This document shows positions 21,100-28,838 of a DNA stretch of 64,000 bases, in pieces; position 1 is the stretch's first letter, and the number at the start of each line of letters is the position of its first letter. The notes beneath the pieces are model-generated. The model saw only the letters and a program-made list of their open reading frames with translations. It did no database searches and was not told the DNA's origin. A program made the position numbers and the translations under genes. The stretch comes from Pseudorhodoplanes sp. (GTDB taxonomy: Bacteria > Pseudomonadota > Alphaproteobacteria > Rhizobiales > Xanthobacteraceae): the NCBI GenBank assembly GCA_032027085.1, contig JAVSMS010000001.1, forward strand, positions 3,821,730 to 3,885,729, written 5' to 3'.

Positions 21100-22992
21100 A
21101 TGGAAAATCTAGCTATCACAACTCGGCGCGCCGAGCTTCGCGCCGGGTCATACGACTCAAAATCCGGAACCTTCACGGCGATTGCGGCAACATCTTCGCC
21201 CGTTCAACGCCGCATCTTCGGTGAAGCCGTTCTTGAAGTCTTATCGATGCTGCCCGACTCCGTCCGCCTCGATCGGTTCCGATCTGGCCGCGCGCCGCTG
21301 CTCGATAATCATCGCGTTGGCTCGATCGCCGATCAGATCGGTGTCATCACGAATGCGCATATCGAAAATGATCAGCTTATCGTGAGCGTGAGGCTTTCCG
21401 ACCGTAACGATGACCGAATGAAGCAAATTCGCGCCGATCTGGCCGCCGGCGTCATCCGTAACGTAAGCATCGGCTACAGCGTTTACGCGAGCGAAGAAGC
21501 CACAAGCGCAGACGGCAACACCGTCATCACCCGCACAGATTGGGAGCCGGCAGAGCTTAGCCTTGTGTCGCTTCCCGCCGATCCACGAGCCCATATCCGA
21601 TCCATGATGAAAGGAAAGAACATGGACAAGACTGCAACTGTTACTGACGAGACCCGCGAAGATGAGATGATCGATACCGTCGATCTTGCGTCGGACGATG
21701 GCTCTGAATCGAAGCCGGCCCATCGCGCGATGTCCGATCGGCACGCTCGCGAAGCCTATACGATCGCCGCACGAGCCGGATATTCGGCCGAATTCGCACG
21801 CCGGCACATCGATTCTGGTGTTACGCTCAAAGAATTCCGGACGATCGTTCTCAACGAGAAAGCCAATGAAGCGGATCGCTCGCGCTCGGTCAGCGTGTCT
21901 CACGACCAGCGAAGCTTCAACAATCCCGATTTTCTCAGCCAGTCGATCGAGCAGGCCCTCTATGCCCGCATGGCCGGCACAGCACCCGAAGGTGCTGCCC
22001 GCGAACTCATGGGGCGATCGCTGCTCGATATGGGCGCCATGCTCTTGCAGGCCAATGGCGAGCGGGTGTCGTGGTCGAACCGTGAGGCATTGGCCTCGCA
22101 GATTCTCACGCGCAGTTACCACACCACAAGTGATTTTCCGGTTCTCCTGACGGGCGCCGGCAATCGCGTCCTCCTCGACGCTTACAAGGCGGCCGAGTCG
22201 CCGCTCAAGCGGCTGGCCCGCCGCCGAAATGCGGCCGATTTCCGGCCGATCTCGTTGGTGAAGCTGAGCGAGGCGCCTCGCCTGCAGAAGGTTGGCGAGG
22301 GTGGAGAGGTGACCTACGGCAGTCGCTCGGAGGCAAAAGAGGGTTTCAAGGTCGAAACCTTCGCGCGCATCTTCTCGCTTTCGCGTCAGGCGATCATCAA
22401 TGATGATCTGGGGGCGTTCGCCGACTCGAACATGGCGTGGGGCCGCGCAGCGGCCGAGACAGAGGCCGATCTGCTGGTGTCGCTCTTTACCGCGAATTCC
22501 GGCGATGGCATCGATCTCGATGACGGCGATCCGATCTACACGACCGGACGCAAGAACAAGGCGGCGGCCGGCGCCGTCATCGACGTGGCGACACTCGGCG
22601 CAGGGCGTCGGGCGATGCGCGAAACCAAAGGCCTTGATGGCAAGACGCCGATCGGCGTCACACCCAAGCATCTTGTGGTTGGGCCGGCAAAGGAAACGGA
22701 AGCTGAGCAGGTTCTTGCTGCTATCGCCGCTGCACAAGTGGCAGATGCCAATCCGTTCAGCGGCAAGCTCACCTTGCATGTTGAGCCGCGATTCGCGGGT
22801 AATGCGTGGCGGATTTTTGCCGACCCCGCTGAGCTTGCGACGATCGTGATCGCGTACCTCAACGGCCGTGAAGGTCCGGCGCTGGAAATGCGCGAAGGGT
22901 GGTCCACGCTCGGAGCCGAGTTTCGCGCCGTCTTGGATTTTGGATGCGGCATTGCAGAATGGCGCGGCACGTATCTGAACTCCGGCAACTAA
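21100..22992 (+). CDS. Prohead protease/major capsid protein fusion
   Basis: This 630-aa phage head protein has residues 1 to about 165 as an HK97-type prohead protease: VLEVLSMLPDSVRLDRF, APLLDNHR with His71, NVSIGYSV with Ser123 and TDWEPAELSLVSLPAD. A linker (about 166-300) is followed by a Mu gpT-like major capsid domain (FPVLLTGAGNRVLLDAYKAAES to the C-terminus, including EGFKVETFARIFSLSRQAIINDDLGAF). Fusions of this type are known in phages. A second in-frame ATG at 21622 (codon 175) has AAAGGA 7-8 bases upstream, so a linker-capsid product without the protease may also be made. ATG 21100 is the start giving a full protease domain; its ribosome site is weak. Confidence 0.88.
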   Translation: MENLAITTRRAELRAGSYDSKSGTFTAIAATSSPVQRRIFGEAVLEVLSMLPDSVRLDRFRSGRAPLLDNHRVGSIADQIGVITNAHIENDQLIVSVRLSDRNDDRMKQIRADLAAGVIRNVSIGYSVYASEEATSADGNTVITRTDWEPAELSLVSLPADPRAHIRSMMKGKNMDKTATVTDETREDEMIDTVDLASDDGSESKPAHRAMSDRHAREAYTIAARAGYSAEFARRHIDSGVTLKEFRTIVLNEKANEADRSRSVSVSHDQRSFNNPDFLSQSIEQALYARMAGTAPEGAARELMGRSLLDMGAMLLQANGERVSWSNREALASQILTRSYHTTSDFPVLLTGAGNRVLLDAYKAAESPLKRLARRRNAADFRPISLVKLSEAPRLQKVGEGGEVTYGSRSEAKEGFKVETFARIFSLSRQAIINDDLGAFADSNMAWGRAAAETEADLLVSLFTANSGDGIDLDDGDPIYTTGRKNKAAAGAVIDVATLGAGRRAMRETKGLDGKTPIGVTPKHLVVGPAKETEAEQVLAAIAAAQVADANPFSGKLTLHVEPRFAGNAWRIFADPAELATIVIAYLNGREGPALEMREGWSTLGAEFRAVLDFGCGIAEWRGTYLNSGN

Positions 22993-23169
22993 CCTTTTGA
23001 CGCGGCGGGGTCTCTCTTGAGGGCGCTGCGGCCCGTCCAATAGCGAAAGCTTTCCTCCCTTCCCCGCCGAGCTTGTCCGGCTAGCTGCCGGATGGCGCGT
23101 TTCGTGGGTCAAGGAAAGCAAGGCCGCACCAAATTCGCCTTGATGCTTCCTTATAACGCGGAGATTGAA

Positions 23170-23532
23170 ATGACTGAGTCCACAATTCAGAAAACGTCCT
23201 TCACGGTCGCCGATGACGGGTCCCGGATCGTGACGCTGGAAAAGGCCATCACCAGCCACAGCGGTCCCGTTGCGCAATTGCGCCTCCGGTCTCCGACCTT
23301 TGCCGATTTCATGGCCGTCGGCGATCCGACGACACTCATCGTCGCGCATAATTCCATCATCCCGCACGATGATCTGGAAACGATCAAGGCTTATACGGTT
23401 CGCCTCTCTGGCGTCGATGAGATTTTGTTGAACCAATTGACGCTCAAAGATGCGTTGGCCGTCCGCGAGGCCATCAAGGATTTTTTCAAGGCGGGCTCGG
23501 CAAGCACCTCGACGAACTTGCCGACTTCCTAA
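23170..23532 (+). CDS. Phage tail assembly chaperone (short form, gpE/gp41 family)
   Basis: This is a 120-aa protein of the tail assembly protein E/41/14 family: MTESTIQKTSFTVADDGSRIVTLEKAI then QLRLRSPTFADFMAVGD and a C-terminal DALAVREAIKDFFKAG. These chaperones coat the tape measure protein before tail tube polymerisation. Start at ATG 23170; the upstream frame is not conserved-looking. Codons 104-106 carry a slippery run, and an overlapping -1 frame encodes a second domain, as in phage P2 E/E' and lambda G/GT. The 177-base gap before it (22993-23169) shows no gene. Confidence 0.85.
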   Translation: MTESTIQKTSFTVADDGSRIVTLEKAITSHSGPVAQLRLRSPTFADFMAVGDPTTLIVAHNSIIPHDDLETIKAYTVRLSGVDEILLNQLTLKDALAVREAIKDFFKAGSASTSTNLPTS

Positions 23533-23642
23533 TCTTCGATCTTGGTTGGAAACCCGCCACCGTCCAAAAAATGTCGAGCCAAGAAATCTTCTATTGGGCC
23601 GCGCGCGCGTTGCGCCGGCGCAAGCAGCAAGCGAGCAAATAA
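23170..23642 (+). CDS. Tail assembly chaperone, -1 frameshift product (E+E' type)
   Basis: Reading 23170-23487, slipping back one base in T_TTT_TTC (23481-23487) and continuing to TAA at 23640-23642 gives 157 aa. The extension reads QGGLGKHLDELADFLIF and goes on through DLGWKPATVQKMSSQE, then a basic Ala/Arg tail. The segment W-x-P-x-x-x-x-x-M-S-x-x-E is the expected E'-type domain that contacts the tape measure protein. It ends on the base before the tape measure ATG (23643). Too short for a stand-alone gene: there is no good ribosome site for the extension alone. Frameshifting is inferred from the site, the frame and the family. Confidence 0.75.
23481..23524 (+). promoter_or_regulatory. Programmed -1 ribosomal frameshift signal
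   Basis: The heptamer T_TTT_TTC (23481-23487) is in the correct zero frame (codons TTT, TTC) for tandem -1 slippage. Nine bases downstream, TCGGCAAG (23497-23504) pairs perfectly with CTTGCCGA (23517-23524), an 8-bp stimulatory stem. Phage P2 uses the closely similar T_TTT_TTG at the same place in its tail operon. Confidence 0.78.
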
Positions 23643-25499
23643 ATGGCCGTTCGCGTCATGGAAGCCAGCGCAGTCATTTCTGCGCACGATCGCACGGGAA
23701 ATACGTTTCAGCGTATTGCCGCCAAAATGAAGGCACTCGAAAGCGGCGCGGCGGCTCTTGGCCGGCGTTCCGCCATGATCGATCGCGCGACGGCTGCGAC
23801 CGAGCGCGGATCGACCGTGATTGCCGGCGCGGCAAGCCGGCTGCTGGCGCCGGCCGCGCTCGGTTATGCCGCAACGCGAGCCTTTCGCCGTTATGCCGAA
23901 ACGGAAATGGCGATCACGCGCATTGGCATCACGGCCGATGCGACGGATCAGGAGATCAAGGCGCTGCATCGCAGCCTTCGCGATCTATCGGCGAACACCG
24001 GCAAGCCATTTGATGAAGTGGCAGAGGGCCTTAATCAGCTTGTGACTGGCGGCCTCGATTTACCGCAGGCGATGCCCGCCATGCCGGCGATCGTGCGCAC
24101 GGCGCAGGCCGCCGGCGCCGAGGTGCGCGATATCGCGCAATCCTCGCTGGCCTTGTCGCAAGCGCTCGGCATCGCTGCCGATCGCATGCAGGATGCTTTC
24201 GATATCATGGTCGAGGGCGGCAAGGCTGGCAAATTTGAGTTGAAGGACATGGCCCGCTATTTCCCGTCCATCGCGCCGGCCGCCGCTGCCGTTGGCATGA
24301 AGGGTGAGGAAGGACTCAAGCGCATCGTCGCGCTGTTACAGGTAATCCGCAACGGCACCGGCACCGTCGAGGAGGCAGCCTCCTCCGTTTCCAACATCTT
24401 CGCGAAGATGGAGAGCGAGGAGACGGCGAAGCGGTTCCAGAAATTCGGAATCGACCTGCGCGCGGAGATGAAGAAAGGGCGCAAGGAAGGACGCGATCTA
24501 TTGGAGGTTTTCACCGATCTGACCAGCCGCGCACTCGGAGGCGATCTGTCGAAAATCCCGCAATTGTTCTCCGATATGGAATTCGCGCGTGGCATGCGTG
24601 CGCTCTTGTCCTATCGGGACATGCTCGGCGAGGTGCTGTCGCGACTCGAAAAGGCCAAGGGTGCAACCGGGCGGGATTTCGATCGCGTCATGACGCGAAG
24701 CCAGATTTCTATCAATCGGCTTTCGGAGTCATGGGATCGCGCAACGGAATCGTTCGGGCGTCTGATCGATGTGATCGGCGGCTCCAAAGGACTGCAGACG
24801 CTCGCGGGGCTGCTGGAAAATTTGGCCGCCGCGCAGGAAAAGAGCCGCGAGAACGCGCCGAAAAGTTTGGATGAATTTCGCCAACGCTACCTCGACAAGC
24901 AGGACAGCGATCGCCTCGCCGCACTGGATCGCGAGATTACCGCCGCCGGCGATGATCTCACCGGAGCCGAGGCGATTGCAAAACAGCGCCGTGAGCGCGG
25001 GCAACCGCCACTGCTCGCCGGCCACACCGACGCGCGCAAAAGGCTTGAGCGATTGCGCACCGAACGCGAATTGCTGCGGCTCAATATGGCGGCGCGCAAT
25101 CTGCCCTGGCCGGAGACGGCGCCAGTTATTGATCCCGATCTGCGACAGGTGCCCATGCCTGTGCCAAGTCCGCGCCGCGCCGCGTCGGCACTCGCCACAC
25201 GGCAAGTACCGCTGCCTGTACCAAGTCCGCGCCGCACCACGTCCTTTCCGGCGTATGGCTCGATCGATGATCTTGTGACGGTCATCCGTAGCGAAAAGTC
25301 CGCGCCCGTTGAGGCCACGTTGAAAGGTGGGGCTGACGTGAATGTAAAGGTGACGGTTGAGCCGTCGCCGGACTTCTTTACGCGCGTCCGCTCAATCGTG
25401 AGCAGCGTGTTTGGAAATATCCGGATCAATGGGGGTAGGTCGGAAACTGGTAGCACCGGCTCAACGGGTGTCACCATGCCGGAGGCCGGTTCGCCCTGA
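23643..25499 (+). CDS. Phage tail tape measure protein
   Basis: This 618-aa protein sets tail length in long-tailed phages and reaches the cell with the DNA. It shows the TP901-type core: AITRIGITADATDQEIKALHRSLRDLSANTGKPFDEVAEGLNQLVTGGLDLPQAMPAMPAIVRTAQAAGAEVRDIAQS (about residues 88-170) and an Ala-rich helical body. Near residues 497-535 there is an in-tandem repeat RQVPMPVPSPRR / RQVPLPVPSPRR. It is short for the family. It begins on the base after the frameshift extension stop. No tube, sheath, fibre or baseplate gene follows, which is odd for a complete phage. Confidence 0.87.
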   Translation: MAVRVMEASAVISAHDRTGNTFQRIAAKMKALESGAAALGRRSAMIDRATAATERGSTVIAGAASRLLAPAALGYAATRAFRRYAETEMAITRIGITADATDQEIKALHRSLRDLSANTGKPFDEVAEGLNQLVTGGLDLPQAMPAMPAIVRTAQAAGAEVRDIAQSSLALSQALGIAADRMQDAFDIMVEGGKAGKFELKDMARYFPSIAPAAAAVGMKGEEGLKRIVALLQVIRNGTGTVEEAASSVSNIFAKMESEETAKRFQKFGIDLRAEMKKGRKEGRDLLEVFTDLTSRALGGDLSKIPQLFSDMEFARGMRALLSYRDMLGEVLSRLEKAKGATGRDFDRVMTRSQISINRLSESWDRATESFGRLIDVIGGSKGLQTLAGLLENLAAAQEKSRENAPKSLDEFRQRYLDKQDSDRLAALDREITAAGDDLTGAEAIAKQRRERGQPPLLAGHTDARKRLERLRTERELLRLNMAARNLPWPETAPVIDPDLRQVPMPVPSPRRAASALATRQVPLPVPSPRRTTSFPAYGSIDDLVTVIRSEKSAPVEATLKGGADVNVKVTVEPSPDFFTRVRSIVSSVFGNIRINGGRSETGSTGSTGVTMPEAGSP

Positions 25500-25598
25500 T
25501 GCAACAAAACGGGATGATCTGCCGCCGCATCGCCACCATGATCGAACGCGGCAGATTTTGATCTGCCTCGGTGTTTACGTTGAGAGCAACTAATCCAT

Positions 25599-27281
25599 AT
25601 GACAAAAGAAAATCAGACTCGCGGGCAGGACTTTAACGACACGCTGCAGTCGGGGCCGGCGGGCGTGATTGCCGACATGATCGAAAACTGCGATTTCGAT
25701 CTGCCGCCAGCGCCTTCGCTTGCTCCTAGCGACGATGTTGGGGCCGTCGATGTAGCCGAACAGCATCCGAGTCCGCGTCGTGCAGCCGGTGCGCGAAAGT
25801 CGAATGCGAGCGCGATCCTCGGCGTCGCCGAGAGCGCCGAGTTGTGGCACGACGCGAATCGCACGGCCTATGCCACGGTGCCGGCGAGCGCGCATCTGGA
25901 AAACTGGCCGCTTCGGTCGCGCGATTTCAAGCTGTGGCTGGCAGGGCAGTTTTATGAGCGCACCGGCGGGGCGATTTCCGGTCAGGCGCTTGAGGATTCG
26001 GTGCGCATTCTGGAGGCGCGTGCTATTGCCGAAGGGTCGCGTCACGATCCGGCGGTGCGTGTCGGCCGCACTGGCGAAACGCTTTATCTCGATCTCGGCG
26101 ACGCTTCTTGGCGTGCGGTCGAAATTACTGCGGACGGCTGGCGCGTGATTGATCGCCCCGCTGTCAAATTCCTACGCACGCCGGCGATGCGCGCGCTGCC
26201 GGAACCTGAGGCGGGCGAGTCGATCTCGACGCTGCGCCGCTTCGTGAACACGAAGAGTGAGGGCGACTTCTTGTTGACGGTCGCTTGGCTGGTCGCCGCT
26301 TTGCGCGACCGGGGACCATTCCCCATTCTCGTTGCCAACGGTGAGCAGGGTACGGGTAAAAGCGTGTTCTGTCGCATGGTGCGATCGCTCGTCGATCCTA
26401 GCTGCGCACCGATCCGCGCCGTGCCGAAGGATGACCGCGACCTGATCGTTTCGGCTGGCAATTCATGGGCGCTCGCGTTTGACAATCTATCGTCGGTGCC
26501 GCCTTGGCTGTCGGACGCACTCTGCCGACTCGCCACGGGCGGCGGCTTCGCCACGCGCGCGCTTCACACTGACCGCGAGGAGATCATTTTCGAGGCGCAG
26601 CGGCCGATCATCCTCAACGGCATTCCCTCATTGACCGATCGCGCCGACTTGGCCGATCGCGCACTGACGATCCATCTCGCGCCGATTGCGGAGAGCGAGC
26701 GGCGGCCGGAAGATGAAATTGCCGCCGATTTCGCGCAGCATGCGCCGTTTATCCTCGGTGCGCTGCTCGACGCTGTAGCTGGCGCGCTGCGGCATCTGCC
26801 GGAGGTGAAGCTTGATCGTGCGCCCCGCATGGCTGACTTCGTTAAGTGGATTACCGCCGCCGCGCCCGCACTTGGCTTCGAGGCTGCGGCGATCCTGTGC
26901 GCCTATGCCGATAACCGGCGCGACGTGTCCGGCGCCGCATTCGACGCCGATCCTGTCGCGGTCGCGGTACGTGATTTTATGGCCGAAAAGTCTCCGCGCG
27001 CGGCATGGTCGGGAACGCCGACGCAGCTCCTCGCCGCGCTGACGCCATACGTCGCCGAGAGCGTTCGCAAGTCGCGCCTGTGGCCCGTGACGGCGCAGGG
27101 ATTGGGTGGGCGTATCGATCGCGCCGCGCCGGTTTTGCGAACAAAAGGTTTCTCGATCGAGCGGCGGCACAGCGGCGATCGCTTCATCATCATCACCCCA
27201 CCAGAGGGACTGCAGCCCGCGCCAAGCGCTATGCCGGCCGCCGCGCCGGGCTATGACGGCAGCGAGATCGTGCCAGACTGA
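25599..27281 (+). CDS. Element replication ATPase/helicase (SF3/D5-like)
   Basis: This 560-aa P-loop ATPase has Walker A GEQGTGKS (residues 248-255), Walker B ALAFDNLS (about 291-298), and a helicase sensor-like RPIILNGI (about 333-340) followed by DRALTIHLAPI. The N-terminal 240 residues have no primase motif I can identify. Layout resembles superfamily 3 helicase modules found with phage and plasmid primases, such as the D5 or P4 alpha type. It lies 99 bases after the tape measure gene and directly upstream of an iteron-like region, consistent with initiating replication of the element. Confidence 0.75.
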   Translation: MTKENQTRGQDFNDTLQSGPAGVIADMIENCDFDLPPAPSLAPSDDVGAVDVAEQHPSPRRAAGARKSNASAILGVAESAELWHDANRTAYATVPASAHLENWPLRSRDFKLWLAGQFYERTGGAISGQALEDSVRILEARAIAEGSRHDPAVRVGRTGETLYLDLGDASWRAVEITADGWRVIDRPAVKFLRTPAMRALPEPEAGESISTLRRFVNTKSEGDFLLTVAWLVAALRDRGPFPILVANGEQGTGKSVFCRMVRSLVDPSCAPIRAVPKDDRDLIVSAGNSWALAFDNLSSVPPWLSDALCRLATGGGFATRALHTDREEIIFEAQRPIILNGIPSLTDRADLADRALTIHLAPIAESERRPEDEIAADFAQHAPFILGALLDAVAGALRHLPEVKLDRAPRMADFVKWITAAAPALGFEAAAILCAYADNRRDVSGAAFDADPVAVAVRDFMAEKSPRAAWSGTPTQLLAALTPYVAESVRKSRLWPVTAQGLGGRIDRAAPVLRTKGFSIERRHSGDRFIIITPPEGLQPAPSAMPAAAPGYDGSEIVPD

Positions 27282-27479
27282 TCCAAGCGCCGCGCGCGCC
27301 CCCGCCACCCCGTTGGCCCGCGAGCGTGGCGTATGCGTCCGCCGGCGGGCTCTGATCAAATGGAGCGGAGCGCGACTGCGGCCTGCAATTTCGCGGGTCC
27401 TTCCCCGGCCCACCCGGCATGCGCCCGCGCGGCGGCCCGAAATGTCGCTAGCGGCGCAGGGAAGAATTTGGGTTGACAC

Positions 27480-27844
27480 ACCTGACGGGTTGACAGCCAT
27501 CCCGTCAGGTTAGCGATTTTAGCACGTAAAGGTTGTGCTTGGACGGCTGCGGACAGCAGTGGGCGGCTTCGCGACTTGCGACTTTTGCCCTTCCTACTTA
27601 CGGTTGCGACGACTTGGACGGCTTGGACGGCTCGACTCTATTTTAGAAGAGAGAGAGAGTTATTAGTGAGGCGTTCTAGCCGCTGGCTGACGGCTAGGGC
27701 GTTAGGTGTGAGCGCAAGGGAGCGCGCATATAGCTAGTAGAGGACGGGAAAGCCGTCCAAGGTCGTCCAATCGACTTAAGTGCCGATGCAGTCGGGTAAA
27801 TTGCCGGACTGCTGTGCCGCCCAAGGTCGTCCAGATGGACGGCT
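27480..27844. promoter_or_regulatory. Iteron-like repeat region, candidate replication origin
   Basis: The 610 bases after the ATPase gene hold no supported gene but are rich in repeats. The decamer TTGGACGGCT occurs at 27539-27548, 27614-27623 and 27623-27632, in reverse at 27751-27760, and as variants at 27761-27770 and 27825-27834 (reverse) and 27835-27844 (direct). A perfect 10-bp inverted repeat ACCTGACGGG/CCCGTCAGGT lies at 27480-27510 and CTAGCCG/CGGCTAG at 27676-27697. TTGACA at 27490 could be a -35 box. Such arrays beside a helicase gene are typical of replication origins; this role is inferred. 27282-27479 shows nothing. Confidence 0.55.
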
Positions 27845-27890
27845 GACGTTGTGTGGCGTCACAGGTCCGCTCGATTCCGAGGTGATTGCC

Positions 27891-28214
27891 GTGCCATTTG
27901 TCGAACAGCCGAAAGAGCCCGTCTATCGCTCTGCGGTAACGCCGCTGGAACAGCGTCAGATGGACGAATTTATCGCCGTCAACCAGCAAAAGGCGGCGCA
28001 GGCGCGGAGTGTGGAACTCCTAATTCTGCTCGTATTTGCCGTGATTTGCGTCATCTTACTCGGTTTTCTCTACCGGCGCCGTTCAGCGATCATCGCAAGA
28101 GGTGAGCAAATTTCCGTGGAAATTGCTGCCACATGCCTGTCCATCGGTCGAAAGCTTACAGCCGCCGGCCGCCGCTTCGGCGCCAAGGTATCCGCTAGGG
28201 CTGACGAGAAGTGA
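27891..28214 (+). CDS. Small single-span membrane protein of the element
   Basis: This is a 107-aa protein if started at GTG 27891, which has AGG at -9; a start at 27780 is also open. The N-terminal part is soluble (VEQPKEPVYRSAVTPLEQRQMDEFIAVNQQKAAQARS), followed by one membrane span (VELLILLVFAVICVILLGFLY) and a basic cytoplasmic tail (RRRSAIIARGEQ...). Function unknown; holin-like or superinfection roles are possible but nothing specific supports them. It is the last gene before the right attachment site. Confidence 0.55.
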   Translation: MPFVEQPKEPVYRSAVTPLEQRQMDEFIAVNQQKAAQARSVELLILLVFAVICVILLGFLYRRRSAIIARGEQISVEIAATCLSIGRKLTAAGRRFGAKVSARADEK

Positions 28215-28244
28215 ATCGCGCGTCCTTGGCTGCCTCCCGCTTAA

Positions 28245-28339
28245 AGGGTACAGGTCAGGGTATGCGTTGCGGATATCCAATTTTGAAGCCAATATTTTCA
28301 ATAGCTTGGGCGCTAAATTAAGCTCCCTCACCCGCACCA
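28245..28339. other. Right attachment site (attR) with arm-type repeat
   Basis: AGGGTACAGGTCAGGGTAT (28245-28263) matches the left arm site at 17 of 19 bases and keeps the same AGGGTA-N6-AGGGTA spacing. The core-like CTCACCCGCACCA (28327-28339) follows 63 bases later; it equals the tRNA-Thr 3' end with one G missing. The order (arm then core on the right, core then arm on the left) is what integration of a single attP produces. The missing base weakens but does not remove the case. Confidence 0.55.
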
Positions 28340-28403
28340 CCAAATTCCTTCATTGCTCGCGTTTCTTGTATATCCGGCCGCCCGAGAAAGGCGAAACGGA
28401 CAA

Positions 28404-28666
28404 CTAGCGGACGGACGTCAGCACAGTCTGCTCGGCGCGATGACCCGTGCGCGATCTCCGGCGCGCGAATGACATCTGCAACGTTGCGGCAGCCTGCAAG
28501 GTAACGATGACGACGAACAATGCGCCACCAGCAGCGCCAGTTTCACAACCGCCCGGCAAGCCGGGAAATAAAGCCCAAGCAGCACCGCGACATTGGCGAA
28601 GGCAACGCCGAACACCGCCGACATGACGATGTCGATATAGGCCGCCGTCTCATCGCGAATGATCAA
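28404..28666 (-). pseudogene. Frameshifted small membrane protein
   Basis: From TTG 28664-28666 the frame reads IIRDETAAYIDIVMSAVFG, then a hydrophobic span and VVKLALLVA. At about 28508-28513 coding moves to the -1 frame, which continues LFVVIVTLQAAATLQMSFARRRSRT and stops at 28404. The two parts joined make a plausible two-span membrane protein of about 86 aa. Restoring one G near GTGGCGCATTG would fix the frame, so this is either a recent pseudogene or a sequencing indel. Family not recognised. 28667-28838 holds no gene I can support. Confidence 0.45.
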
Positions 28667-28838
28667 GAGCCTCGGCTGGCCGGGTCGTGGGCGAGATCAG
28701 CGCGTGCGTGAATGATGCTGCGGCAGAGGACATAGAAGAACCGGTCTCAACGCTGTTTTCAGCATTGAGTCGAGCGACGTCGAAGTCCTTTGGCGGGATT
28801 GTGCAAAAGGCGCGGAAATCTGCCCGCCAAGACGCCCC

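Larger units (their letters stand above)
17343..28339. mobile_element. Integrated phage-like element, probable satellite or reduced prophage (~11 kb)
   Basis: Limits are inferred from the tRNA-Thr 3' end (CTCACCCGGCACCA, 17343-17356) and a one-base-different copy (CTCACCCGCACCA, 28327-28339), each accompanied by an internal arm-type site. Contents, all on the plus strand: tyrosine integrase, two unknown genes, AlpA-like DNA-binding protein, two coupled Cys-rich proteins, prohead protease/capsid fusion, tail assembly chaperone with frameshift extension, tape measure protein, SF3/D5-like ATPase, an iteron-like region and a small membrane protein. There are no terminase, portal, head-tail connector, tail tube, baseplate or lysis genes. 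The genes are intact and tightly packed, which favours a functional satellite over a decayed phage, but a helper phage has not been identified. Confidence 0.8.

Noticed and set aside
21241-23436. 731-aa minus-strand open frame opposite the capsid fusion
   Set aside because: Arg/His-rich antisense frame overlapping clear phage genes; typical GC-driven shadow.
27600-27900. CRISPR array
   Set aside because: The repeated decamer is short, in both orientations and irregularly spaced, with no uniform spacers or cas genes; an iteron-type reading fits better.
17343-28339. Complete prophage
   Set aside because: No terminase, portal, connector, tube, baseplate, fibre or lysis genes were found on either strand within the borders.
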